From NCBI GenBank assembly GCA_023666975.1, contig JAMPAW010000029.1, positions 1 through 30,073 on the forward strand: 30,073 nucleotides of DNA, written 5' to 3'. The stretch comes from Clostridium sp. (GTDB taxonomy: Bacteria > Bacillota_A > Clostridia > Lachnospirales > Lachnospiraceae). The notes beneath the pieces were generated by a model. It saw only the letters and a program-made list of their open reading frames with translations. It had not been told where the DNA came from and did not search any database. Below are positions 6,714 to 14,765 of the stretch, one piece after another (position 1 is the first letter of the stretch; each line of letters starts with the position of its first letter). A program made the position numbers and the translations under genes.

Positions 6714-8805
6714 GCTTGCTTTTCGCAATATGAAACGTTCTGCGAAGGATTATCTGGTCTATACCCTCACTATGGCAGTGGTTACGGCGCTGATGTATGC
6801 CTTTGGCAGCCTGATTTTCCAAAACGGGCTGTCCATTCACTTTGATGTAGAGGGAGTTATGGAGGTCATGATCGGGCTGGCAACGGTATTTATTATCCTG
6901 ATTGTTGCCTGGCTGATTCATTACATGGTGCGGTTCATGCTGGAAAAACGCAGCAGTGAATTTGGCATCTATCTGCTTTTGGGGATGAAGAAAAGAAAGG
7001 TTGCCAGGCTGTATATGCGGGAAAATATCCTGCTTGGCGGGTTCGCCTTTTGCATTGGCATTTTGCTGGGTGTCCTGCTGCAGCAGGTCTTATTTGCCAT
7101 CATGTATGCTATGGTAAAAATGGAATACCATCTGCATATTGCCTTTCATGCAGGAACCATTTTCATGACAACACTCTGCTATGCGGGCTGTTATCTGCTT
7201 GCGCTGTTTCGGTGCAGACGTCAGTTTAAGAAAATGAATATCCATGCGCTGATGAATGCGAACCGGTTAAATGAGGAGATAAAGGAAAAGCATGAAGGGG
7301 TGAAAAAACTGCTGTTTCCGCTCTCGATTTTCTTTCTTTTTCTGTTCTGGGCAGCATTTGGCAGGCTTTCCAATGCCGGAGAAATTTTTCCGTTTCTGAT
7401 TGGGCTGGTGTTGACAATTTACCTGTTCTATGTCGGGCTTTCGGCATGGATCATCTGCTATGTGCGCAAGAAGGGAGACGGAATCTACAAGGGGCAGAAT
7501 TTGTTTTTGCTCCGGCAGTTTGCCTCGAAGGTGCGGACGATGCAGTTTACGATGGGAACCCTGACCGCCTTATTTACCCTTGCCTTAATGGGCTCGTCCT
7601 TTGCCCTGATGTTTAGCGGGTATGAAAATACGGTTTTGGAGGAGAAATATCCGTTTGACGTGCAGGTATACAGTGGGGTTGCCGAAGATGATTTTGCGGA
7701 TGAGCGGGCGGTGATTGACGGGAACTGTACACCGGCGGAATATTATTCCTATCACATTTATACGGACAGGGAGAATCAGGCAAACATCTGGATGCTGACA
7801 CATCTAAGCGCATGGGGAACCATGTACCGCAATGCAGATGGAAGCCCGAATATGCCGGAGATTGAAACATTTTTGAAAGAGGAAAGGGTGTACTATCCGT
7901 ATGATACCTATATGGGGATATCGGATTATAACCACCTGCGGAAGATGGCTGGATATGAGGAAATAGCGCTTGGCACGCAGGAATATCTCGTGCAGATTAA
8001 GCCGAGGTTAGCCGACGAGGTGCAGGAAATCGGAACAGATTTACAGATTGCGGATGCAGCGGGAGAGGGGCTCCTTTCCTGTGCAGGCGTGGCCGCTGAT
8101 TATTTTTCGCAGGACGGGCATAACGGCGCTGACTATGTCATTGTGGTGCCGGATGCGGTTTTGCAGCGGATGGTGCCATTTTATTCGGAACTGGTCGTGG
8201 ATATTGAGGGAGAAACTCCTGCGGATTTGCAAAACAAGCTGGATGATTTGCATGGGGATGACTTATATGACGTTTATGAGGATAAAGTGGATTTGGACAG
8301 TGACGGGTCTGTCATGATACAGGAGGCGGATATCCGTGGCGGTTCCGATACCATTATCATCCAGGTGGCATACAATCTGGTCAGGGAAAATCTGATTCCC
8401 GATACGAAATATACGCTTAGTACCTTTATTATACCGCTGTTTTATATCGGGCTGGTTTTTGTCAGTGTGGCGGTAACCGTACTGTCAGTGCAGCAGTTGA
8501 GTGATTCTGCCAAATACCGGTTCCGCTATGACGTGCTGGCAAAGTTAGGGCTTTGCCGCACGCAGATTTACCGGCTGATTTTGCAGCAGCTCGCCGCCTA
8601 TTACCTCTGCCCTGCCGTGCTGGCAATCGTCATCAGCGGAAAAATGATTCTGTTTGCCAGTAAATGGTTTGTGCGGCTGACCGGAGTACCGGTATTTATG
8701 GGGAGCTTTTTCCTAAAGAGCATTCTGCTGTTTTTCGGAATTTATCTGGTGTATTTTATCGTGACTTATGTAGAGTTTAAGCGGAATGTGGAGGAGAGGA
8801 GATAG
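6703..8805 (+). CDS. ABC transporter permease, BceB-like (FtsX family)
   Basis: This is a membrane protein of about 700 residues opening MLNKLAFRNMKRSAKDYLVY, as BceB permeases do. Several hydrophobic helices, including a FtsX core (GIYLLLGMKKRKVARLY), precede a large extracytoplasmic domain (about residues 310-560). Three helices close the protein. BceB-type permeases relay transport activity to the cognate kinase through the membrane. The start is ATG 6703, preceded by GGGAGGTGA (6684-6692) and overlapping the ATPase gene by 11 bases. The 3' end faces the SDR gene 21 bases away, without a clear terminator between them. Confidence 0.92.
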   Translation: MLNKLAFRNMKRSAKDYLVYTLTMAVVTALMYAFGSLIFQNGLSIHFDVEGVMEVMIGLATVFIILIVAWLIHYMVRFMLEKRSSEFGIYLLLGMKKRKVARLYMRENILLGGFAFCIGILLGVLLQQVLFAIMYAMVKMEYHLHIAFHAGTIFMTTLCYAGCYLLALFRCRRQFKKMNIHALMNANRLNEEIKEKHEGVKKLLFPLSIFFLFLFWAAFGRLSNAGEIFPFLIGLVLTIYLFYVGLSAWIICYVRKKGDGIYKGQNLFLLRQFASKVRTMQFTMGTLTALFTLALMGSSFALMFSGYENTVLEEKYPFDVQVYSGVAEDDFADERAVIDGNCTPAEYYSYHIYTDRENQANIWMLTHLSAWGTMYRNADGSPNMPEIETFLKEERVYYPYDTYMGISDYNHLRKMAGYEEIALGTQEYLVQIKPRLADEVQEIGTDLQIADAAGEGLLSCAGVAADYFSQDGHNGADYVIVVPDAVLQRMVPFYSELVVDIEGETPADLQNKLDDLHGDDLYDVYEDKVDLDSDGSVMIQEADIRGGSDTIIIQVAYNLVRENLIPDTKYTLSTFIIPLFYIGLVFVSVAVTVLSVQQLSDSAKYRFRYDVLAKLGLCRTQIYRLILQQLAAYYLCPAVLAIVISGKMILFASKWFVRLTGVPVFMGSFFLKSILLFFGIYLVYFIVTYVEFKRNVEERR

Positions 8806-8826
8806 GCAGGGTGTTTTTCATCGGGC

Positions 8827-9732
8827 TTAGGAGCCGACAATCGTTCCGCCGTTCGGGTGCAGAACCTGGCCGGTCATGTACGAGGAATCATCCGATGCCA
8901 GAAATACATAGCACGGGGATACCTCGCAGGGCTGCCCCGCCCGCATCATGGGAACCTGCGATGTCTTCCGTCCGAAGGTGGTGACCTCCTCTGCCGAAAA
9001 AGAGGCGGGGATGAGCGGTGTCCATATCGGCCCCGGCGCAACTGCATTTACACGGATTCCCTGTTCGACCAGTGACTGGGACAGCGACCTTGTCAGTGCG
9101 ACAATTGCCCCCTTGGTGGCACTGTAGTCAATCAAATCCTTATTGCCCTGATAGGCTGTGACCGAGGCGGTATTAATAATACTGCTTCCGCATTTCATAT
9201 GCGGCAGGGCAGCCTGAATCATGTAGAAAAAGGAAATGATATTGTTTTGAAAGACCAGGTTAAGCTGTTCCGGTGAGATATCCAGAATGCTCCGTTGTAT
9301 AAACTGTACGGCATGATTGTTCACGAGGATATCAATCCCCCCAAAACAGTTGACCGTTTGCTCCACACAGTGCTTCACGAAATCCCTGTTTTTTAAATCG
9401 CCCTGCAAGAGCATGCATTTCCCGCCAAGCTGCCCGATCCGCGCAGCAGTTTCTTTGGCATCGCACTCCTCATCATAATAGACAATGGCAACCGCAGCCC
9501 CCTCCTTTACGAAATCATAGGCAACTGCCCGCCCTATGCCGCTGTCTCCTCCGGTGATTAAGGCGGTTTTATTTTTCAGCCTGCAACCGCCAGCTCCGCA
9601 TTCCGACACCGGCCGCGGCTCCATGATATATTCAAGTCCCGGCTGCACATCCTGGTGCTGCGGCGGGAACGAAAAAGGGATATCTTCACACTCCCTGACA
9701 CATCCATATTGATTATTTTGTTCCATTACCAT
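8827..9732 (-). CDS. Short-chain dehydrogenase/reductase, YhdF/GSP39-like
   Basis: The 301-residue protein is a classical SDR oxidoreductase with an N-terminal extension of about 50 residues (HQDVQPGLEYIMEPRP), characteristic of the glucose/ribitol-dehydrogenase-like general-stress group. It shows the cofactor motif TGGDSGIG (60-67), NNHA (138-141), and catalytic S190, Y203 and K207 (YSATK). The C-terminus PNGG is usual for the group. It should reduce or oxidise a small carbonyl or alcohol with NAD(P)(H) in the cytoplasm; the substrate is not predictable. ATG 9726 is an alternative start, and neither start has a strong ribosome binding site. It is the last gene of the minus-strand fic-hydrolase-SDR run, 48 bases after the hydrolase. 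Confidence 0.88.
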   Translation of the reverse strand: MVMEQNNQYGCVRECEDIPFSFPPQHQDVQPGLEYIMEPRPVSECGAGGCRLKNKTALITGGDSGIGRAVAYDFVKEGAAVAIVYYDEECDAKETAARIGQLGGKCMLLQGDLKNRDFVKHCVEQTVNCFGGIDILVNNHAVQFIQRSILDISPEQLNLVFQNNIISFFYMIQAALPHMKCGSSIINTASVTAYQGNKDLIDYSATKGAIVALTRSLSQSLVEQGIRVNAVAPGPIWTPLIPASFSAEEVTTFGRKTSQVPMMRAGQPCEVSPCYVFLASDDSSYMTGQVLHPNGGTIVGS

Positions 9733-9780
9733 ACCAACTCTTTTTTCTTTAAGGTATGAATTGACTTCCTAAATGGTGAT

Positions 9781-10347
9781 TCATGGGGAAAATAAATGTG
9801 CGGTGATTTCTTCTTGCAGGCAGTCAAAAACCTGCGCCATAATTTCCAAATCCCTTGCACAGTTTCCGGTTTCCAGTGAATGATTTGCTCCGTCAAAGGT
9901 TTTTAAGGGAAGGCACAGCCTTTGGCAGTTTTCTTCCACAATCGCATTGTCGCACCACGGATCATTTAATCCGTGCAGTACCATACCGCTGTTTTTCCGG
10001 GTAAAAGAAAACGTCTGCGGCACAGGTGTAAAATAGATATGTCCGGCATGAATATTGTGTTCGTTGTCATAAGCCGCCGCTACTACAGTTCCAATACTCT
10101 TGGAAATAAACAATACATTTTCATACGCTTGAAAATCCACATCACCAAGGATTTCCTCTGCCTGTGCGCTGGCAATCCGAAAGGACTGCTCCATTTTTTC
10201 GGCATTTCCCTTCACATCTTTGGGAAATCCTGTGTAATTGACCTCGATAATCCGGTAACCGAGCTCGCCTGCGAACTTTTTCCCATAGTATAGAAGTGGT
10301 TTATCGCTGTGGTAGCCGATTCCCGGAAAAATGACTGCTGCTTTCAT
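9781..10347 (-). CDS. Small alpha/beta-hydrolase-fold protein
   Basis: The 188-residue protein looks like a minimal alpha/beta hydrolase. A first beta strand leads to an oxyanion-type loop (VIFPGIGYHSDK). The nucleophile elbow is SKSIG with S84, and a likely acid D129 (HGLNDPW) and H156 (GANHSLE) complete a triad. The elbow has serine in place of the first glycine of G-x-S-x-G, which is tolerated in some hydrolases. ATG 10347 is chosen because an AGAAGGAG ribosome binding site lies directly upstream; the frame is open back to 10383 but without such a site. It lies 50 bases after fic and 48 before the SDR gene. An esterase or thioesterase activity is plausible, substrate unknown. Confidence 0.75.
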   Translation of the reverse strand: MKAAVIFPGIGYHSDKPLLYYGKKFAGELGYRIIEVNYTGFPKDVKGNAEKMEQSFRIASAQAEEILGDVDFQAYENVLFISKSIGTVVAAAYDNEHNIHAGHIYFTPVPQTFSFTRKNSGMVLHGLNDPWCDNAIVEENCQRLCLPLKTFDGANHSLETGNCARDLEIMAQVFDCLQEEITAHLFSP

Positions 10348-10397
10348 GTTGGTAGCTCCTTCTGATAAATCTAATTCTTTCAAAAATTCTCCCAGAA

Positions 10398-11165
10398 TTA
10401 AATAAATGTATCCAACTTCTGTAAATCGGTTCTTTCAATCTTTGATTTCCATGTTTTTACCATCTGTTCCTGCAAAAATTTTACAAAATTATTTAACTTA
10501 CCAGTACGGTCAAAAACTTCAAGCCCCAGATAGTATACTTCTTTATCTTCATTAAAAATTACAACGGGTGGATAATTATTGAGCATTAAGTAATAATTCA
10601 TTAATGCCCTGCCTACCCTGCCATTACCGTCAGCAAATGGATGTATTGTTTCAAACTGCAGATGAAGAAATGCCGCCTTTACCAGAACGTCTCCTTGATC
10701 AGCAGCTTCGTTAAGCTGCGTTATCAAATCGGCTAAATCTCTGGCAACATCTTCTGGATAGGAACCCACTTCGGACATACCAACACCATAATCATGTACT
10801 TTAAAGGAGCCTGGTCTTTCCCCTTTATCCCACCGGTTTTGGTCATAGCACCCATATAACATAATCTTATGAAGCTCCAAGATAAACGGAATACTCACAC
10901 ACTCCCTGCTATCAAAAGCCTCTAACATAAAATCAAACGCCATTTTTTGGTTCTGTACTTCAAATATCTCTCTGGCGGAACCATTAAAATTAGACAATGG
11001 CACACCCTCAAAAATATCCCGTGTTGTATGATAATCAATCGTGTTACCCTCAATCCCATTGGAATTGCAGGCAAAAAGAACTCTGAAATTATCCAGTTTT
11101 TGCCTTAAATCTGATGAATCTTTGACACCTTGCTCTTTCCACCATTGTACGATTCTTTCATACAT
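10398..11165 (-). CDS. Fic/DOC-family protein, class II with N-terminal inhibitory helix
   Basis: The 255-residue protein carries the complete Fic active-site motif HPFADGNGRVGR (175-186). H175 is the catalytic base and the following loop binds the phosphates of ATP. An N-terminal SNGIEG (35-40) fits the inhibitory helix pattern S/T-x-x-x-E-G/N, with E39 expected to block productive ATP binding. That defines a class II, self-inhibited Fic enzyme. The usual activity is AMP transfer to a protein hydroxyl, and some members reverse it. GAGGTGA (11176-11170) provides a good ribosome binding site. It is the first gene of a probable three-gene operon. No separate antitoxin gene is visible, as expected for a class II protein. 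Confidence 0.92.
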   Translation of the reverse strand: MYERIVQWWKEQGVKDSSDLRQKLDNFRVLFACNSNGIEGNTIDYHTTRDIFEGVPLSNFNGSAREIFEVQNQKMAFDFMLEAFDSRECVSIPFILELHKIMLYGCYDQNRWDKGERPGSFKVHDYGVGMSEVGSYPEDVARDLADLITQLNEAADQGDVLVKAAFLHLQFETIHPFADGNGRVGRALMNYYLMLNNYPPVVIFNEDKEVYYLGLEVFDRTGKLNNFVKFLQEQMVKTWKSKIERTDLQKLDTFI

Positions 11166-11182
11166 AAAATCACCTCAGATTC

Positions 11183-11210
11183 ATTATACCTGAACAGACC
11201 AATTATGCAA
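11183..11210 (-). promoter_or_regulatory. Promoter of the fic-hydrolase-SDR genes
   Basis: On the minus strand TTGCAT (11210-11205) and a perfect TATAAT (11188-11183) are 16 bases apart. The expected transcript start near 11176 coincides with the ribosome binding site of fic, giving a leader of only about ten bases. Confidence 0.7.
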
Positions 11211-11255
11211 GCGCTATTTCAAGCCCCAATCGTGCAAAAGTTTTATGCTGTTCTT

Positions 11256-11284
11256 TTTACAAAAAATTTAATTCACACTATCTT
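11256..11284 (+). promoter_or_regulatory. Candidate promoter of the ECF sigma cassette
   Basis: TTTACA (11256-11261) and TATCTT (11279-11284) are 17 bases apart. Downstream, a perfect 12-base palindrome GAAAGTACTTTC (11314-11325) lies in the leader just before the AAAGGAGG site and might be an operator. I cannot recognise an ECF-type autoregulated promoter here. Confidence 0.35.
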
Positions 11285-11348
11285 TTTTGGATATGCTGCC
11301 GTTATACCATATAGAAAGTACTTTCAACACGGAGGAAAGGAGGAAAAC

Positions 11349-11867
11349 ATGGACAAGGATTTTTTTCTGGTACGGAAAATGAAAAGCGGAGATGAGGAAG
11401 CTATGGAATGTTTTGTGCGGCAGTATTATCCCGTTATTTTGCAGTATTGCAGGTATCGTGTCCGGGACGGGGAAGATGCGAAGGATATCACGCAGGAGAC
11501 CTTTGAACGGTTTTTCCGGAACCTTGCCGGTTACCGCCACATGGGAAAAACAGTCAATTACCTGTATGTGATCGCGGGCAACCTGTGCAGGGATTTTTAT
11601 CGGAAAGAGGCCGTGCCGGTCATGGAGGAATTACCGGAGCAGGAAGAAAATCCGATCGAAGAAATCGCAGAGCAGATAGACATTGAAACAGCGGTTGCCG
11701 GACTGCCCGATGAGTTGTCGGAAGTGGTTATTTTACACTATTTTCAGGGAAGAAAATTGAGGGAGATCGCAGACATTTTGCAGATTGGGCTGCCGCTGGT
11801 GAAATATAGAATCAAGAGGGCAAAGGAACAGTTGGGAAGGAAGCTAGGAAAGGAGGAAACCACATGA
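11349..11867 (+). CDS. ECF-family RNA polymerase sigma factor
   Basis: The 172-residue protein contains sigma region 2 (about 14-84; DAKDITQETFERFF and YLYVIAGNLCRDFYR) and region 4 (about 111-163; LPDELSEVVILHYFQGRKL with a helix-turn-helix ending YRIKRAKEQL). The two are joined by an acidic linker. ATG 11349 is chosen for its AAAGGAGG site five bases upstream; the open frame extends further back without such a site. It overlaps the next gene by four bases (ATGA), so the six-helix protein is the best candidate for its membrane-bound partner. The sigma factor probably directs transcription of this envelope-transport cassette. Confidence 0.92.
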   Translation: MDKDFFLVRKMKSGDEEAMECFVRQYYPVILQYCRYRVRDGEDAKDITQETFERFFRNLAGYRHMGKTVNYLYVIAGNLCRDFYRKEAVPVMEELPEQEENPIEEIAEQIDIETAVAGLPDELSEVVILHYFQGRKLREIADILQIGLPLVKYRIKRAKEQLGRKLGKEETT

Positions 11868-12616
11868 AACCATTTATACAACAATTGAAAGAGCAAAGCC
11901 GTACAATATCCGTGGAAGAGGAAGAAATACAGGAAACGCTGTCGAGGGCGAAGACGGCATTTTATGAAGGCGCAAAGGAACATTCGATGTCCCGCATGGA
12001 ATTTTTGTTTGGGCAGATGCGCTACATGAAAAAATGGTGGTGGCTGTGCCAGGGGCTTGTGCTGGTGATTTTATGGAAAACGCTGTATTCGGCAGGTGAC
12101 ACGGCATATACCCATCGGATGACCGGGATACTGGCGGCGCTGTTTGCGATTTTGCTGGTGCCGGAGCTGTGGAAGAACCGCAGCAGCAGTGCGATGGAAA
12201 TAGAGGGAACGGCATATTTTTCTCTGCGGCAGGTGTATGCGGCAAGAATGTTATTGTTTGCAATGGCTGATGTATTGATGCTGAGCATCTTTTTTGCCGT
12301 GGTATCCGTGACCGTGCAGATTACCATCAGCGAAGTGCTGTTTCATTTTCTCTTTCCGTTTAACGTGACCTGCTGTATCTGTTTCCGCCTGCTGTACAGC
12401 CGGTGGATTAACTCGGAATATCTGGCAGTCGCGCTTTCCCTGCTGTGGAGTGCGGTCTGGGGCTGGACGGTGCTTAAGGAAGCGCTGTACAGTGTGGTGA
12501 TCATGCCGGTATGGTGGGGAATCCTGTTTGCTTCGATGGGGTATCTGCTGTTTACGGTTTATCAGTTATTGAAAAAATGTGAAAATTACTGGGAGGTAAA
12601 ACCGATATGGAATTAA
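11864..12616 (+). CDS. Six-helix membrane protein, possible anti-sigma or transport partner
   Basis: The 250-residue protein has a charged cytoplasmic N-terminus of about 60 residues (QLKEQSRTISVEEEEIQETL) followed by a tryptophan-rich first helix (KKWWWLCQGLVLVILW) and about five more membrane segments. I do not recognise a named family. Its position, coupled by ATGA to the ECF sigma gene and overlapping the ABC ATPase gene by ten bases, fits either an anti-sigma factor whose N-terminal segment holds the sigma factor, or an extra membrane subunit of the transporter. No zinc-binding anti-sigma motif (H-x3-C-x2-C) is present, so the anti-sigma role is inferred from context only. Confidence 0.75.
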   Translation: MKPFIQQLKEQSRTISVEEEEIQETLSRAKTAFYEGAKEHSMSRMEFLFGQMRYMKKWWWLCQGLVLVILWKTLYSAGDTAYTHRMTGILAALFAILLVPELWKNRSSSAMEIEGTAYFSLRQVYAARMLLFAMADVLMLSIFFAVVSVTVQITISEVLFHFLFPFNVTCCICFRLLYSRWINSEYLAVALSLLWSAVWGWTVLKEALYSVVIMPVWWGILFASMGYLLFTVYQLLKKCENYWEVKPIWN

Positions 12617-13494
12617 CACTGGAACACGTGACAAAGGAATTTAATGATTTTAAGGCAGTGTCCGATTTAAGCTATACGATGCACAACGGCGTCTACGGCC
12701 TTTTGGGCGTAAACGGCGCCGGAAAGACAACGACAATGCGGATGCTTTGTACACTGTTAAAGCCGTCGGCAGGGGCGATTACCTATGATGGCAGGGATAT
12801 TTTTGAAATGGATGGGGAGTATAGGAAAATTTTGGGTTATCTGCCGCAGGACTTCGGCTATTATCCGGATTTTTCCGTGCAGGATTATCTGTTGTACATT
12901 GCCTCGATTAAAGGGCTTTCACCGGCACTGGCAGGAAAGCGGGTGAAGGAGCTGCTGGGAAAAGTGGGGCTTACCAAAGCAAAGAATAAAAAAATGAAAA
13001 AACTTTCCGGCGGCATGAAGCGGAGGGCGGGCATTGCCCAGGCAATGTTAAATGATCCGCAGATTTTGATTCTGGACGAACCGACGTCGGGCTTAGACCC
13101 GAACGAGCGAATCCGCTTCCGCAATCTGATCAGCGAACTTTCGGAGGACAGAATGGTATTGCTGTCTACCCATATTGTTTCCGATGTGGAGTATATTGCC
13201 AACGAAATTCTGCTGATGAAGGACGGGGAGTTTGCCCATTCGGGAACGGTTTATGAGCTGATCTCTTCGATACCGGAAAAGGTGTGGAGTGTTAAGGTTG
13301 CCAAACCGGAAGTGGACGGTTATATGAAGCAGTACAAGGTTGCCAATGTAAGGACGGTGCCGGAGGGCGTGGAGCTTCGCATTTTGTCGGAGCAAAGCCC
13401 GCACCCGGATGCGTTGGAGGAAGAGGTTTCCTTAGAGGACGTATTTTTATATTATTTTGGTGAAAAAGCAGGTGAAGAAAATGGTGTATTATGA
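12607..13494 (+). CDS. ABC transporter ATPase, ABC-2/drug-exporter type
   Basis: The 295-residue ATPase shows Walker A GVNGAGKT (34-41), a Q-loop (YLPQDFGYYP), the signature LSGGMKRR (133-140), Walker B ILILDEPTSGLDP (from 153) and H189 (LSTHIVSD). A C-terminal extension of about 70 residues is usual for CcmA/NatA/DrrA-type ATPases working with ABC-2 permeases. It overlaps both neighbours (10 bases upstream, 14 downstream), which implies tight stoichiometric expression with the two permeases that follow. The exported substrate cannot be deduced; lipid, peptide or drug efflux is usual for the group. Confidence 0.93.
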   Translation: MELTLEHVTKEFNDFKAVSDLSYTMHNGVYGLLGVNGAGKTTTMRMLCTLLKPSAGAITYDGRDIFEMDGEYRKILGYLPQDFGYYPDFSVQDYLLYIASIKGLSPALAGKRVKELLGKVGLTKAKNKKMKKLSGGMKRRAGIAQAMLNDPQILILDEPTSGLDPNERIRFRNLISELSEDRMVLLSTHIVSDVEYIANEILLMKDGEFAHSGTVYELISSIPEKVWSVKVAKPEVDGYMKQYKVANVRTVPEGVELRILSEQSPHPDALEEEVSLEDVFLYYFGEKAGEENGVL

Positions 13495-13512
13495 GATAAA
13501 GAAAGTGTTTTC
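13465..13512 (+). repeat. Direct repeat copy 1 at the start of the duplicated permease genes
   Basis: These 48 bases are identical to 14718-14765. They cover the ribosome-binding and start region and the first codons of both permease genes, and similarity continues more loosely downstream. They mark a tandem gene duplication. Confidence 0.9.
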
Positions 13513-14695
13513 CAGGGCGAGCAGTAAGATTGCAGTGTTACTGTTGCTTATGCTTTTTCTTATGCTCAGCTATTTTACCCTGCATGATGAGGAGTATGTC
13601 CACGAGGACGGAACTGTGCAGACGGGAATTACGGCTGTCCGCCAGCTGCGGGAAGAAAGAAAAAAATGGTCGGGCAGGCTTTCGCAGGAACAGTTTGCGA
13701 AAGTGATAGAGGAGAATGCAAGAGTCAATAACGAAACCGGTAACGAGCCCATTTCTGCGCTTAGCAAAAAGCAGGGATTTTATGATATCAGTACAATGCT
13801 CAACCGTGCCTATACGGATTTTGGAAAATATGATTATACGGTTATTGATTCTTTAACACCGGAGGATGCAAAAAATGTTTATTCCAACAGGGTGATACAG
13901 CTTGAAAAATGGCTGGATACGGATCAGGCGGACGGATTCTCCGAGCAGGAAAAGGCATATTTAGTGGAGCAGTTTAAAAAACTGGAAACACCGCTTTTCT
14001 ATGACTGGTCAGAAGGGTGGCAGCAGTTCCAGAGTTACTCCATTTCCCTATTTACGATTATGGTATTTATCTTAGGGTTTCTGGTGGCAGGAATTTTTTC
14101 CGGCGAGGCAGCGCTGAAAGCGGATTCGATTTTCCTTTCCGCCTATTATGGGCGGCGGCAGGCTGTGCTGGCAAAACTGGCGGCAGGTCTGCTCATTGGC
14201 TCAGGAATATACTGGGTAATGGTTTTGTTGTATTCCGCAGTCGTATTTGCGCTTCTTGGCACAGACGGCGCAGACTGCATGATACAGACCAGCATAGCCG
14301 GCTGGATGAGTGGTTATAATATAACCTTTTTGCAGCAATATCTGCTTACCATTGCAGGAGGTTATATCGGAATCCTGTTTATCCTGCTGTTGATGATGTT
14401 TGTTTCGGCAAAAACAAAATCAACCAAGTTTGCGGTGATTATTCCATTTGCTGTCGTGATGCTGCCGTCAGTTCTGGCAGGGATAGCGAACAGCGTTCCA
14501 CTGATTGAGAAGATTTTAGGACTATTGCCGGATCAGTTGTTAAATATGTGCCAGTTAATACAATATTTCAGTTTATATCAAATAAACGGAGAAACAGCAG
14601 GTTCTTTAAAAATTTTATTGCCAATGTATGGGCTGTTGTCGATTCTTCTTTGTCCGGTCATTTATCAGGTGTACCGGAGGGCGGAGGTAAAATGA
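13481..14695 (+). CDS. ABC-2-type permease, first of a tandem pair
   Basis: This membrane protein of about 404 residues opens MVYYEIKKVFSRASSK. One N-terminal helix is followed by a large extracytoplasmic region (about residues 35-180) rich in charged residues, then a cluster of about five helices in the C-terminal half (FTIMVFILGFLVAGIFSG and onward). The frame reaches back to TTG 13457, but ATG 13481 is preferred because AGGTGA lies at suitable distance and the paralogue at 14734 starts in the same context. GTG 13472 is possible. It most likely forms a transporter with the preceding ATPase, either alone or as a heterodimer with its paralogue. Confidence 0.85.
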   Translation: MVYYEIKKVFSRASSKIAVLLLLMLFLMLSYFTLHDEEYVHEDGTVQTGITAVRQLREERKKWSGRLSQEQFAKVIEENARVNNETGNEPISALSKKQGFYDISTMLNRAYTDFGKYDYTVIDSLTPEDAKNVYSNRVIQLEKWLDTDQADGFSEQEKAYLVEQFKKLETPLFYDWSEGWQQFQSYSISLFTIMVFILGFLVAGIFSGEAALKADSIFLSAYYGRRQAVLAKLAAGLLIGSGIYWVMVLLYSAVVFALLGTDGADCMIQTSIAGWMSGYNITFLQQYLLTIAGGYIGILFILLLMMFVSAKTKSTKFAVIIPFAVVMLPSVLAGIANSVPLIEKILGLLPDQLLNMCQLIQYFSLYQINGETAGSLKILLPMYGLLSILLCPVIYQVYRRAEVK

Positions 14696-14717
14696 AAGAG
14701 CCGTGGATAATAGGTTG

Positions 14718-14765
14718 AAAGCAGGTGAAGAAAATGGTGTATTATGAGATAAAGAAAGTGTTTTC
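14718..14765 (+). repeat. Direct repeat copy 2 at the start of the duplicated permease genes
   Basis: This is identical over 48 bases to 13465-13512. The identity includes bases before the start codon, so the duplication unit carried its own translation signal. Confidence 0.9.

Noticed and set aside
8806..8826. Terminator between the BceB-like and SDR genes.
   Set aside because: The 21-base gap has a run of five T but no convincing stem; pairing would have to use the coding ends.
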